Shown: piece by piece, positions 48,898 to 57,191 of the stretch | How positions within the stretch are numbered: the stretch's first letter is position 1 | Layout of the letters: each line of letters opens with the position of its first letter | DNA from: Phycisphaerales bacterium | Lineage (GTDB): Bacteria; Planctomycetota; Phycisphaerae; Phycisphaerales; UBA1924 | DNA length: 64,000 nucleotides | Direction: 5' to 3' | Assembly: GCA_030149165.1 (NCBI GenBank) | Contig: JASBRY010000009.1 | Location: 434,001 to 498,000 of the forward strand | Program-made: the position numbers and the translations under genes | The notes under the pieces: generated by a model | Told to the model about the DNA's origin: nothing | The model's database searches: none | The model's input: the letters and a program-made list of their open reading frames with translations, nothing else

Positions 48898-50231
48898 GCT
48901 TTGGATTGTTTCGAGGCGCGGGCTTGTTCGAGGAACTGTTTGAGGGTCTTTTCGGAGCCGATGTCTTTGGGTTCGTAGTAGCGTTTGGGGACTCCGAGGT
49001 AGTCCTGTCCAGTGAGTTGGTTGTCGGCGTTGTGGGAGTATTGGTATTTTTCGGTTTCGAGGTCGCGGACGCGCTTTCCTGAGCCGTCGGCGTCCGAGCG
49101 GGGAGAGGTGTTCCCGTCGCGGAGGTAGATGGGGACGGGGATGACGCGGTCTTTGCGGACATCATCGAGCGCCGCGTCGATCGCGACATACGCGGCGTTG
49201 GATTTGGGGGCGCACGCGAGGTAGGTCGCGCACTGCGCGAGCGTGATGCGTGCTTCGGGCATCCCGATGCGTTCGACAAGATCCCACGCGGCTTGGGCGA
49301 TCATGATCCCGCGCGGATCGGCGTTCCCGATGTCTTCGGATGCGAGGATCGCGAGTCGTCGCGCGATAAATCGGGGGTCTTCTCCGGCATCGAGCATGCG
49401 CGCGATCCAGTAGATCGCTGCGTCGGGGTCGGAACCACGCACGGATTTGATCATTGCGGAGATGGTGTCGTAGTGACCGTCTTCGCCGTAGGTCGCGACT
49501 TTTTGTTGGATGGAGTCTTCGGCGAGTTGCTGATCGATGTGGACGGTGCTTGAAGGACTCGACAGCACAGCGACTTCCAATGCGGTGAGTGCTCGGCGCG
49601 CATCGCCTTCGGATTTGAGCGCCCAGACTCGGAGCGCGTCGTCGGTGATGGTGATCGAGCGATCCGGGAAGGCGCGTGGATTCTCGATCGCGTTGCGGAT
49701 GAGTTGCTTGGTTTCAGCCTCGTTGAGTGATTCGAGGCGGAAGAGTGTTGAGCGCGAGATCAGCGCCGAGTTGACGGCGAAGAGTGGGTTCTCTGTCGTC
49801 GCGCCGATGAGGGTGATCAGTCCGCGCTCGACATCGGCGAGCAGGACATCCTGCTGGGATTTCGAGAAGCGATGGATCTCGTCGAGGAAGAGGATCGTGC
49901 GTTTGTCCTGGTCGGCGAGGATGCGTGAGGCGTCGTCGATAATCTCGCGGATTCTTTTGACTCCAACAGACGCGGCGTTCTCGCGGACGAATCTTCGCGA
50001 GGTTGCTTTGGCGATGACTTCCGCGAGGGTGGTCTTTCCGGTGCCGGGAGGGCCGTGGAGGATGACGGAGGTAAGTGTGTCGGCGTCGATCATTCGGCGG
50101 AGGAGTTTGCCGGGATCAAGGAGGTGGGTTTGTCCGACGACATCTTCGAGGGCGCGTGGTCGCACGCGAGCGGCGAGTGGTTCGACGGCTTTGAGGGCGG
50201 CGTCGCGGTTCGCTTTCCAGAGGTCGTTCAT
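48894..50231 (-). CDS. rarA: Replication-associated recombination protein RarA (MgsA)
   Basis: The 445-residue protein has the AAA+ core: SVILHGPPGTGKTTLAEVIA (Walker A), TILFLDEIHRFSKSQQDVLL (Walker B), LITLIGATTENP (sensor 1), then a C-terminal tetramerisation region with DPRFIARRLAILASEDIGNA. RarA acts at stalled forks and in gap repair. Length is normal. The 122-base gap to the divergent acyltransferase gene holds both promoters. Confidence 0.95.
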   Translation of the reverse strand: MNDLWKANRDAALKAVEPLAARVRPRALEDVVGQTHLLDPGKLLRRMIDADTLTSVILHGPPGTGKTTLAEVIAKATSRRFVRENAASVGVKRIREIIDDASRILADQDKRTILFLDEIHRFSKSQQDVLLADVERGLITLIGATTENPLFAVNSALISRSTLFRLESLNEAETKQLIRNAIENPRAFPDRSITITDDALRVWALKSEGDARRALTALEVAVLSSPSSTVHIDQQLAEDSIQQKVATYGEDGHYDTISAMIKSVRGSDPDAAIYWIARMLDAGEDPRFIARRLAILASEDIGNADPRGIMIAQAAWDLVERIGMPEARITLAQCATYLACAPKSNAAYVAIDAALDDVRKDRVIPVPIYLRDGNTSPRSDADGSGKRVRDLETEKYQYSHNADNQLTGQDYLGVPKRYYEPKDIGSEKTLKQFLEQARASKQSKA

Positions 50232-50353
50232 ACGGGAAGTGTACGGGTTTGTGCAGTGGGGAATGATCTCTATTCTGTCCGTTGGGTGGTGATTTTTGAT
50301 TATTTTGTCAAACAGGAAGGATCACTAGCTTTGCATTTGCTAACATATTCCTG

Positions 50354-51148
50354 ATGTCTCCTCTCTTTCTAGTTCTGATTGCCGCGGCTTGTCTCGTGGT
50401 GGGATTGATGATCGCGGGCGGTCAGCACGGGCGATCGAAGCGTCCGCAAGTCGGTGTATTTGATGGGTTTATGTACCTGGTAGGATATCTGTACTCACGG
50501 ATTGTGCATCGCGTGGAGTTTGATGTGGAGGAGGGCGCGTTCGATGATTTGGACGGGCCCTTTATCGTGGTCTGCAACCACACGGCGGGGGTCGATCCGT
50601 TCCTGGTCTCGGCGGTGGTTCCGCGGCGGGTTCGGTGGTTGATGGCTGAGGACATGCGCGTGCGATGGCTCGCGCCGTTCTGGAACTGGGCCGGGATTAT
50701 CTTCGTGGCGCGGAATCGGCACGGGCGTACTGGGATGCGTCGTGCGAAATCACACTTGCTCGAAAACGGCATGATCGGGATCTTTCCGGAAGGGAAGATC
50801 GAGCGTCCTGCGGGACGGCTGCTCCCGTTTGCGCCTGGGGTTGGCGTGCTGGTCAAGCGGACCAATGCGAAGGTGCTGCCTGTTGTGATTTCTGGGACGC
50901 CTTATACATCGACGGCATGGGAATCGATGTGGACAGCATCCAACGCTCGCGTGCGTGTGATGAAGCCGATCGATTACAAAGAGATGGGACTGGGGAACGC
51001 GGAGATCGCACACGATCTGGAGAAGCGTTTCCAAGACTGGACTGGGTGGGAGCTTGGTTCACGCAAGCTGCACGAGAGTTCGGACACGCAGGCGGATGCG
51101 GGGATCATTCATCAGTTCAGTGATGACGACTCGCGCGCGATCGCGTGA
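50354..51148 (+). CDS. PlsC-like 1-acyl-glycerol-phosphate acyltransferase family protein
   Basis: The 264-residue protein has an N-terminal hydrophobic helix (LFLVLIAAACLVVGLMIAGG), the catalytic NHTAGVDPF (H-x4-D), a Gly/Arg segment FVARNRHGRTGMRRAK, and IFPEGKIERPAGRLLPFAPG. These are motifs I-III of lysophospholipid acyltransferases, so it is probably a membrane-bound glycerophospholipid acyltransferase. It converges on the TPR gene's stop, 8 bases away. Confidence 0.92.
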   Translation: MSPLFLVLIAAACLVVGLMIAGGQHGRSKRPQVGVFDGFMYLVGYLYSRIVHRVEFDVEEGAFDDLDGPFIVVCNHTAGVDPFLVSAVVPRRVRWLMAEDMRVRWLAPFWNWAGIIFVARNRHGRTGMRRAKSHLLENGMIGIFPEGKIERPAGRLLPFAPGVGVLVKRTNAKVLPVVISGTPYTSTAWESMWTASNARVRVMKPIDYKEMGLGNAEIAHDLEKRFQDWTGWELGSRKLHESSDTQADAGIIHQFSDDDSRAIA

Positions 51149-51156
51149 ACGAAACT

Positions 51157-53817
51157 TCAACTATCTGTTAACTTGAGCAGCGCTTCGAGGCGCTGTTTGT
51201 GGATGTCGCGATCGGGTTCGATTTCGATCAGCGCTTCGAGTTGGTGCTGTGCGTTGTCGTAGTTTTCGATCAGCAGCGCCATGCGTGCGGCTTGTTCCCT
51301 TGTTGGTGCGTCGAAGGGCGCGATGCGTGTGGCGCGGATCGCTTTCTCGAATGCGCGTTCGTGCTCTCCGATCATTGCGTAGAGCTCGGCGAGTTGGTTC
51401 GCGTACGCGGTGGTGTGGACCTCGCGTGCGTCGAGGTATTCGAGGTGGGGGATCGCGAGGGCCTGCTCGTCTGGGGACTGGGACGCGAGGTAGTGACGCG
51501 CGAGGCGTTTGTGGGGCATCTCGTCTTCTGGGCGCACGAGGATTGTGGTATTGAGAAGCTGGAGCTGCTCGTCGCTGAGTTGATCGCCTTCGATCGCGAG
51601 CGCGATCCCGAGTCGGAGGTTGAGCAGATCGGGGTGATCGGGGTACTGCTCAAGCAGGTCGTCGAGTTCGTCGAGCTTGGGGAGTCCCGCGGCGGGGTCA
51701 CCCAGCAGTTCTTCGAGCGCGGGGAGCTGCGCGGGACGGAGTAGCCCTCGTGAGCGGAGGTCTTCGTACGCCCACTGCGTGAACTGGTCCATGAACTCGG
51801 ACTGCGAGAGGTTGATGACCTGCTGGAATGCTTCGGGCGCCGATCGACCTGTCGCGGACGCGTCCATGATGTCGCGTGGTGCTTGGGGACCGAATCGCTC
51901 GACGATGAACTCGAACATCCACGCGCCTTGGGCGTACGCGAGGGCGCGGTCGGTGGGTTTCTCTGGACGCACGAACGCGATGTTGATCGAATCGAGATCG
52001 AACAGCTCATCGTTCTGCACGGCATTGGTGAGCAGCGACCACTGCGACTGATCGCGCGGCGCATCCTCGTTGAACACGGCGTTGGCTTCGGTCATCCAGT
52101 GGATGACGCGGTTGCGCGTGCGCGAGAGGTTGACGGTGTGCGTGTATTCGTGCTGAAGGACGCGCGCCCAGTCGTAGTGTCCGGCTTTGGACTTGGGTCC
52201 TTCGCGTGGGGACTCGAACGCGATCACGGGTCCTGTGGACGCGGCCATGGTGTGGATGGAGGGCATCCCTCCGATGCGCACGGCGAACCACTCGTGATTC
52301 GGCATGAGTTCGATGATGGTTTTGTCTTCTGGTTCGTGGTTCATCCCGCCTGGAAGGTCGGAGCAGACACGCTCGTGGATCGCTTCGAGGATTTCGGGCA
52401 TCTCCCGCGCGAGCAGTTCATCGGGTCCCGCTTTGTAGCGGATGATGAAGTGGTCGGACTCGATGGTCTCGTAGGTCGCGAGTTCGGTGAGGAGTTTGAG
52501 CGAGTTCTGGGCTCGGAGGTTGAAGGGGTCGAGCTTGATCGCGTCGGTCAGCGCTTCGCGGGCGGCTTGGTCTTTCCCGGCTTGCACGAGCAGGAGTCCG
52601 AGCTGTAGTCGGGGTTCACCCCAGTTGGGCGCAAGCTGGATTGCTCGGCGCAAGATTTCGGCTGCGTAGGTGTACTGGCGATACTCGGAGAGGGTCTTCC
52701 CGACCCAAACGGCGGCGGTGGGGGAGTCGGGGAACTGTTGGTTGTATTTGTTGAGCAGCCGGTTGGTTGAGGAGATTCGGTATCCGGCGGCAGCCGCGGA
52801 TGCTTCGAGCGCGAGCAGTGTGGGGTGGTTGGGGTATTTGGCTAGCGCGGGATCGAGCGCGATCTCCGCGCCTTCGGGATCTTTGCGGCGCAGCGCGATG
52901 CGGGCACGGATGATCGCGCCGCCTATAGAAACTCCTGGAGCTTCGTCTTCGGCGCTTTGCTCGGTGCTTGACGCGACGGCGTCGAGGGTATTGGCGAGTT
53001 TCTCCGCGTTGTCGAAGTCGAAGCCGTCCACGGCGATGTGTCCGAGCAGGAGCATCGGTTCAGCGGCACGCGGATTGAGACGCAGCGCCTCGATCGCGGC
53101 GGTGTGCGCTTCTCCGAGGTTGTGGTGCTCGTAGAGGAGCTGGGCTTCGGTGCTGCGGAGGCGCCAGTCCAAGCGATCGACTCGGTCGCGTGCGATCCCG
53201 AGCAGCGCTTCGATCGCTTCGTAGTCCGCTTTGGCGCTGACGGCTGGGGCGCGGAGGCGCGTGAGCTTGATCAGCGCTTCGCATCCGATCGCGAGCTGTC
53301 CAGCGTCGTCGATGGTCTGTGAGGCGAGGGTGTTCTCGATGCGTTCGAGCACGGCGATCGCTTCATCAACGCGTCCGAGCAGCTCGAGCGCCGAGGCGTG
53401 GATGAAGTCGGTTTCGATGGTTGTGGTCTGGATTTGTTTGATGAGATCCAGCGCGTTCTGAGCGTTGCCTTGCTTGAGCTGAGCGATTGCTCGGAGGAGC
53501 GGTGCTGTGCTGGGGTCTTCGAAGATTGGGTTGCTGTAGTCGTGGAGGTCCAGCGCGATCTGGGATTTGAGTGTTGGGTTGTTGAGGTCTTCGAGGGTCC
53601 ATTGGCCGTGGAGGACTCGGAGGGTGGCGCGTTCGTCGTCGGTCAGGAAGTCGGCGTTGATGCGTTCAAGCACGGCTCGGATGGTTTGCTCGCGTGATTG
53701 CTCATCGGGCTCGGCGAGTTTGACCGCGCGGTCTTGCGGATCAACAGGCTCGATGGGCTGGGCGATTGATGTCCCAGCGATGAGCGAGAGCAGCGCCAGA
53801 GAGATTCGTAGATTCAT
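51157..53817 (-). CDS. Exported TPR protein with peptidase-MA-like (HExxH) domain
   Basis: The 886-residue protein has a signal peptide (about 1-20, NLRISLALLSLIAGTSIA) and many TPR-like helix pairs (about 75-440, for example APNWGEPRLQLGLLLVQAGK). The peptidase-MA-like domain has LQHEYTHTVNLSRTRNRVIH with HEYTH and then the downstream WMTEANAVF Glu region. C-terminal TPRs follow. It is probably a periplasmic zinc metalloprotease or a scaffold related to one. Its start overlaps the LolA-like gene's stop by 4 bases (ATGA), so the two are coupled. Confidence 0.85.
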   Translation of the reverse strand: MNLRISLALLSLIAGTSIAQPIEPVDPQDRAVKLAEPDEQSREQTIRAVLERINADFLTDDERATLRVLHGQWTLEDLNNPTLKSQIALDLHDYSNPIFEDPSTAPLLRAIAQLKQGNAQNALDLIKQIQTTTIETDFIHASALELLGRVDEAIAVLERIENTLASQTIDDAGQLAIGCEALIKLTRLRAPAVSAKADYEAIEALLGIARDRVDRLDWRLRSTEAQLLYEHHNLGEAHTAAIEALRLNPRAAEPMLLLGHIAVDGFDFDNAEKLANTLDAVASSTEQSAEDEAPGVSIGGAIIRARIALRRKDPEGAEIALDPALAKYPNHPTLLALEASAAAAGYRISSTNRLLNKYNQQFPDSPTAAVWVGKTLSEYRQYTYAAEILRRAIQLAPNWGEPRLQLGLLLVQAGKDQAAREALTDAIKLDPFNLRAQNSLKLLTELATYETIESDHFIIRYKAGPDELLAREMPEILEAIHERVCSDLPGGMNHEPEDKTIIELMPNHEWFAVRIGGMPSIHTMAASTGPVIAFESPREGPKSKAGHYDWARVLQHEYTHTVNLSRTRNRVIHWMTEANAVFNEDAPRDQSQWSLLTNAVQNDELFDLDSINIAFVRPEKPTDRALAYAQGAWMFEFIVERFGPQAPRDIMDASATGRSAPEAFQQVINLSQSEFMDQFTQWAYEDLRSRGLLRPAQLPALEELLGDPAAGLPKLDELDDLLEQYPDHPDLLNLRLGIALAIEGDQLSDEQLQLLNTTILVRPEDEMPHKRLARHYLASQSPDEQALAIPHLEYLDAREVHTTAYANQLAELYAMIGEHERAFEKAIRATRIAPFDAPTREQAARMALLIENYDNAQHQLEALIEIEPDRDIHKQRLEALLKLTDS

Positions 53818-54722
53818 GGGGATTGCTCGTTGAGCTTTTCTTGGAGGACTTGTGTGCTTTGATCGAGCTGTTGTTGTTCTTCGCGAGCTTGCGCTTCACC
53901 TCTCCATGGCGCGATCTGCGTGCGCCAGCCGGATTCTTCAGGTGGTGTGGTGGTGTCGAAGAGGTTGTCGTCCAGCGCGATGTTGGTCTGGACATCGAAG
54001 AGTTGAACGATCTGCAGGTCTCCGGTCCAGTCCGCTTTGACATAGAGCATCGGGAGGAGCGTGTCCTTGTTGAACCAGATGCGGACCCACTCCCAGTCGT
54101 CTTCTAATCCGGAGCCTTCTTTGGGGGTGAGCTTAATCTGTTGCGCGTCCTCGACGGTCGGCGCCAGGAACGAGAGTTCTGGGAAGTCGGGGTTGTCCAT
54201 GAGTCCCGCTTCGTGATCGTGGAGCTCGATGTTGTAGGACTCGAAGACGCGATCGGTGTTGCGTCCGAGCGAGACCCAGAACGGCGCTTCACGCATCAAT
54301 TCCATCGGATCGAGTTGCTCGTCGGCGGCGACGAGCTCGCGTTTGTTGAACTGCTTCTGGTCTGGGAGGCGCTCGACGAACCAGCGTCCATCGAAGATGT
54401 AATGCTCGCGGATGTCTTCCTGACGATCGTCGATCTCGAGCAGATTGAAGCGCACGGCGTAGTCGCGGTGCTCCTCGTTGTACTGATCATCGCGGAGCGT
54501 GCGGAGGTAGAGATTCCCGAGGCGCTTCTGGAGATCGGACTCGAGGGCTTGGATGACGGTGTACTGGACCTCTCCTGTCAGGGAGTTGATCTTGGTGTCT
54601 TGGTACGCGAGCTTATCCATGAACTGGCGCGCCGGATCGGCTTGGGACGCGGGCTCATTGGTTGGTTGCATACCAAGCGTGAGTGCGGAGAGCGCGAGTG
54701 AGATGAGCAGGGTGTGGAGCAA
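53814..54722 (-). CDS. Exported LolA-like protein
   Basis: The 302-residue protein has a signal segment (LHTLLISLALSALTLGM) and a beta-rich domain with LolA/LolB-like spacing (TGEVQYTVIQALESDLQKRL, YIFDGRWFVERLPDQKQFNK, WVRIWFNKDTLLPMLYVKAD). LolA carries lipoproteins across the periplasm, but this member could be a distant relative with another cargo. It is last-but-one in the ruvA-manC-ruvX unit and is translationally coupled to the TPR peptidase gene, so the two may act together in envelope traffic. Confidence 0.7.
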   Translation of the reverse strand: MLHTLLISLALSALTLGMQPTNEPASQADPARQFMDKLAYQDTKINSLTGEVQYTVIQALESDLQKRLGNLYLRTLRDDQYNEEHRDYAVRFNLLEIDDRQEDIREHYIFDGRWFVERLPDQKQFNKRELVAADEQLDPMELMREAPFWVSLGRNTDRVFESYNIELHDHEAGLMDNPDFPELSFLAPTVEDAQQIKLTPKEGSGLEDDWEWVRIWFNKDTLLPMLYVKADWTGDLQIVQLFDVQTNIALDDNLFDTTTPPEESGWRTQIAPWRGEAQAREEQQQLDQSTQVLQEKLNEQSP

Positions 54723-54819
54723 GGCGGACCTCGTTTTGGGGCAAGAGTTCGTTCATGGTATTCAACGGCTGAACCGCTGAATTGTTGCATACCTGACCAT
54801 TCCTGATGATTGAACACCA

Positions 54820-55272
54820 TTATGACGGATTCAGCGTATCTATGGTCGCTTCGGGGTCGCTCAGGTACAGCTCCGCGATCGCGGCGGCGGCGATCGCGTC
54901 TCGGCGTTTCTTCTTCTGCTTGTGCGTCAGTCCGGTCTGGGACATCTTGGAATCCGCAGCAACAGAGGTCCGGCGTTCGTCGACGAGGATGATGGATCGA
55001 TTGGTGAGGGCTGCGAGGCGCTGCGCGAAGTCTTTGACCAGTTTGGCGCGCGGACCCACGGTGTCGTCCATATTGAGAGGGAGTCCGATGAGGATCTCGC
55101 AGTCGCTTGGTTCGGACGCGATCTCTCTCGCGAGAGCTTCCAGGAGGCGCTTCCCATCGTCGTGGTCGATCGGGACTTCTACCAATCCGGCGGGGGAGGC
55201 GATGCTGGTGATCCGATCGGCGCGTGCGAGTCCGGTTCGTTGGTCGCCGAGATCGATCGCGAGGATGCGCAT
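54820..55272 (-). CDS. ruvX: Putative Holliday junction resolvase RuvX (YqgF)
   Basis: The 150-residue protein has the RNase H-like YqgF motifs: MRILAIDLGDQRTGLARAD, SDCEILIGLPLNMDDTVGPR, and IILVDERRTSVAADSKMS, plus the C-terminal DAIAAAAIAELYL helix. YqgF/RuvX is a nuclease linked to Holliday junction resolution and rRNA processing. Length is normal. It lies 28 bases after manC and 98 bases before the LolA-like gene. Confidence 0.92.
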   Translation of the reverse strand: MRILAIDLGDQRTGLARADRITSIASPAGLVEVPIDHDDGKRLLEALAREIASEPSDCEILIGLPLNMDDTVGPRAKLVKDFAQRLAALTNRSIILVDERRTSVAADSKMSQTGLTHKQKKKRRDAIAAAAIAELYLSDPEATIDTLNPS

Positions 55273-55299
55273 GGGAGAGTGTATGGCCGGTTTGGGGCT

Positions 55300-56409
55300 T
55301 TACTTGAGCTCGGTCTGAAGTTCCTGATGGAGCTTCTTGATGTCCTGGGCACGGTCTTTGGGGATCACGAGCGTCGCGCGTTCGGTGCGGACGATGATGA
55401 GGTCGTCGCATCCGACGAGGGCGATGGTGTGGTTCTTGTCGTTGGATCCTTCGCCGATGACGATGTTCCCAGACGAATCATGGGATGCGAGGTTGACCCC
55501 GATGCAGCGGTTGTTGTTGCTGTCCGGCTTGATGGTCTCGGCGTAGCTTGGCCAGGATCCGACATCGAGCCAGGTGATGTCCATCTTGACGCCGACGATG
55601 GTGACATCGGTCGCGGCGTTGGCGGGTTCCATGATCCCGAAGTCCACCGAGGTCTTTTCGAGACGCGGATAGATGTCGTCGAGGACCTGCTGCTGATGAT
55701 CCGTTCCCCACGCTTCGATGAGCGCGTCGATGTGCTCCGCGTTGGTGGGCATGTAGCGCCGGTACAGGTCAAGGAAGGTCTTGGCATGGAACACAAACAT
55801 CCCGGCGTTCCAGTCGTAGCGACCTGAGGCGAGGTACGCTTCTGCTTTTTCGAGCGGTGGTTTTTCGACGAAGCGCGAGACTTCGAATGCTTGACCATCG
55901 GTTCCTGGGATCGCGGCGCCTTGTTCGATGTAGCCGTAGCCTGTTGCGGGATGGTCTGGTTTGATCCCGAAGGTGACGAGTCTTGTGGGGTCTTGCTCGA
56001 CGAGCTTGTATCCGAGGTCCATTGCTTGGTTGAACACATCCGCGGGCTCGATCAGTTGGTCCGCGGTGAGCACAGAGAACACGGCGTCGGGGTCGTCTTT
56101 GGAGAACACGGCGGCGGCGAACGCAACGGCGTTGACGGTGTCGCGTGGTTGGGGCTCGCCGAGGATGCGGTCCTTGGTGAAGCTGGTGAGCGAGGAAAGG
56201 ATCTGATCGGTGTAGCGCGCGCCGGTGCAGATGTACTGTCTGTCTTGCGGGACGAGGTCATCGAGTCGGTCCGCGGCGAGCTTGAGCAGCGAGGCGCGCG
56301 AGCCGTCTGGCTGATGGATGAAGTCGATGAGTTGCTTGGGTTGTCCGTCTCGGGACATGGGCCAGAGTCTGGTGCCGGAGCCGCCGGCCATGATCATCGC
56401 GTAACGCAT
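55300..56409 (-). CDS. manC: Mannose-1-phosphate guanylyltransferase
   Basis: The 369-residue protein has the nucleotidyltransferase signature AMIMAGGSGTRLWPMSRDGQ followed by PKQL, then ILGEPQPRDTVNAVAFAAAV, FSVLTADQLIEPADVFNQAM, PDHPATGYGYIEQGAAIPGT, and DWNAGMFVFHAKTFLDLYRR. It makes GDP-mannose from mannose-1-phosphate and GTP for polysaccharide or glycan synthesis. It has the short form, without the isomerase (cupin) domain. It sits between ruvA and ruvX, an unusual place. Confidence 0.92.
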   Translation of the reverse strand: MRYAMIMAGGSGTRLWPMSRDGQPKQLIDFIHQPDGSRASLLKLAADRLDDLVPQDRQYICTGARYTDQILSSLTSFTKDRILGEPQPRDTVNAVAFAAAVFSKDDPDAVFSVLTADQLIEPADVFNQAMDLGYKLVEQDPTRLVTFGIKPDHPATGYGYIEQGAAIPGTDGQAFEVSRFVEKPPLEKAEAYLASGRYDWNAGMFVFHAKTFLDLYRRYMPTNAEHIDALIEAWGTDHQQQVLDDIYPRLEKTSVDFGIMEPANAATDVTIVGVKMDITWLDVGSWPSYAETIKPDSNNNRCIGVNLASHDSSGNIVIGEGSNDKNHTIALVGCDDLIIVRTERATLVIPKDRAQDIKKLHQELQTELK

Positions 56410-56442
56410 GTTGGGAGTTCCTTGGGAGGAAGATCGGATGGA

Positions 56443-57102
56443 TTATCCGCCCGCGAAGACGGCTTGGACAATGGTATCCGTATCGGCGTCCTGACCTGTG
56501 TGGGACAGCGCGATCTGGACCTTTCTCGCGGCTTCTGGGCGCGATTCTCCGAGCGACATGAGGGCCGCGACGGCTTCGGCGGCGGGGCCGGTCGTGAAGG
56601 CGGGTTCGATCGTTGATCCGATGGTCGTGGTGGACTGGATGATCGCGTCTCCGGCGAACTGCTCGATCTTCCCGGTGAGCTCCGCGATGATGGTCTCGGC
56701 TGTGCGTTTGCCGATCTCTGGGAGTTTGGTCAGGGATTTGGCGTCTTTGGCGATGATGAGCGAGGCGATGGTGCTTGGGGATTCGGTGAGCGCGCGGAGT
56801 GCTTTTTTGGTCCCGACGCCTTTGACGGAGGTGAAGGTCTCGAAGAAGGCGCGTTCGTCGGCGGATCCGAATCCGATCAGGCGCGGGATGAAGCTGGTGC
56901 CTTGGCCTTGTGCTTCGAGGAGCGTGCGTGTGTGGAGGGTGATGGTGGTGCCGAGCTTGGGTTCGAGGGTTTCGGCGAGGTAGACCGGGATCATCGCTTC
57001 GATCGCGAGTCCATCGACCATGCTTGAGCTTGGGAGGAGCGTTGCGATCGGGATGGATTCGCGGGAGATCGATTCGAGGGTTGCGGACATACGCGTGATC
57101 AT
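56443..57102 (-). CDS. ruvA: Holliday junction branch-migration protein RuvA
   Basis: From ATG 57102 the protein is 219 residues (the upstream start at 57117 would add five residues). It has an OB-fold N-terminus, the HhH region ADERAFFETFTSVKGVGTKK, a second HhH with KLPEIGKRTAETIIAEL, and the C-terminal domain III with AVAALMSLGESRPEAARKVQ. RuvA binds four-way junctions and drives RuvB helicase. It is first in a five-gene minus-strand unit, with no ruvB or ruvC beside it. Confidence 0.92.
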   Translation of the reverse strand: MITRMSATLESISRESIPIATLLPSSSMVDGLAIEAMIPVYLAETLEPKLGTTITLHTRTLLEAQGQGTSFIPRLIGFGSADERAFFETFTSVKGVGTKKALRALTESPSTIASLIIAKDAKSLTKLPEIGKRTAETIIAELTGKIEQFAGDAIIQSTTTIGSTIEPAFTTGPAAEAVAALMSLGESRPEAARKVQIALSHTGQDADTDTIVQAVFAGG

Positions 57103-57113
57103 GATCTGAGCAT

Positions 57114-57129
57114 ACACGCGATCGCGTGT
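57114..57129. repeat. 16-base perfect palindrome between ruvA and the CapD-like gene
   Basis: ACACGCGATCGCGTGT is self-complementary and sits in the 89-base gap between divergent ruvA and the epimerase gene. It could be a shared operator. It contains GCGATCGC, which is also frequent in coding parts of this window (mainly as Ala-Ile-Ala codons), so it may be partly compositional. Confidence 0.45.
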
Positions 57130-57191
57130 GCTTGCGGCGGTTTTAGAGGATTTGGTGGTCTGGAAGATGGTTCTTGGTCGATAGGGGATCC

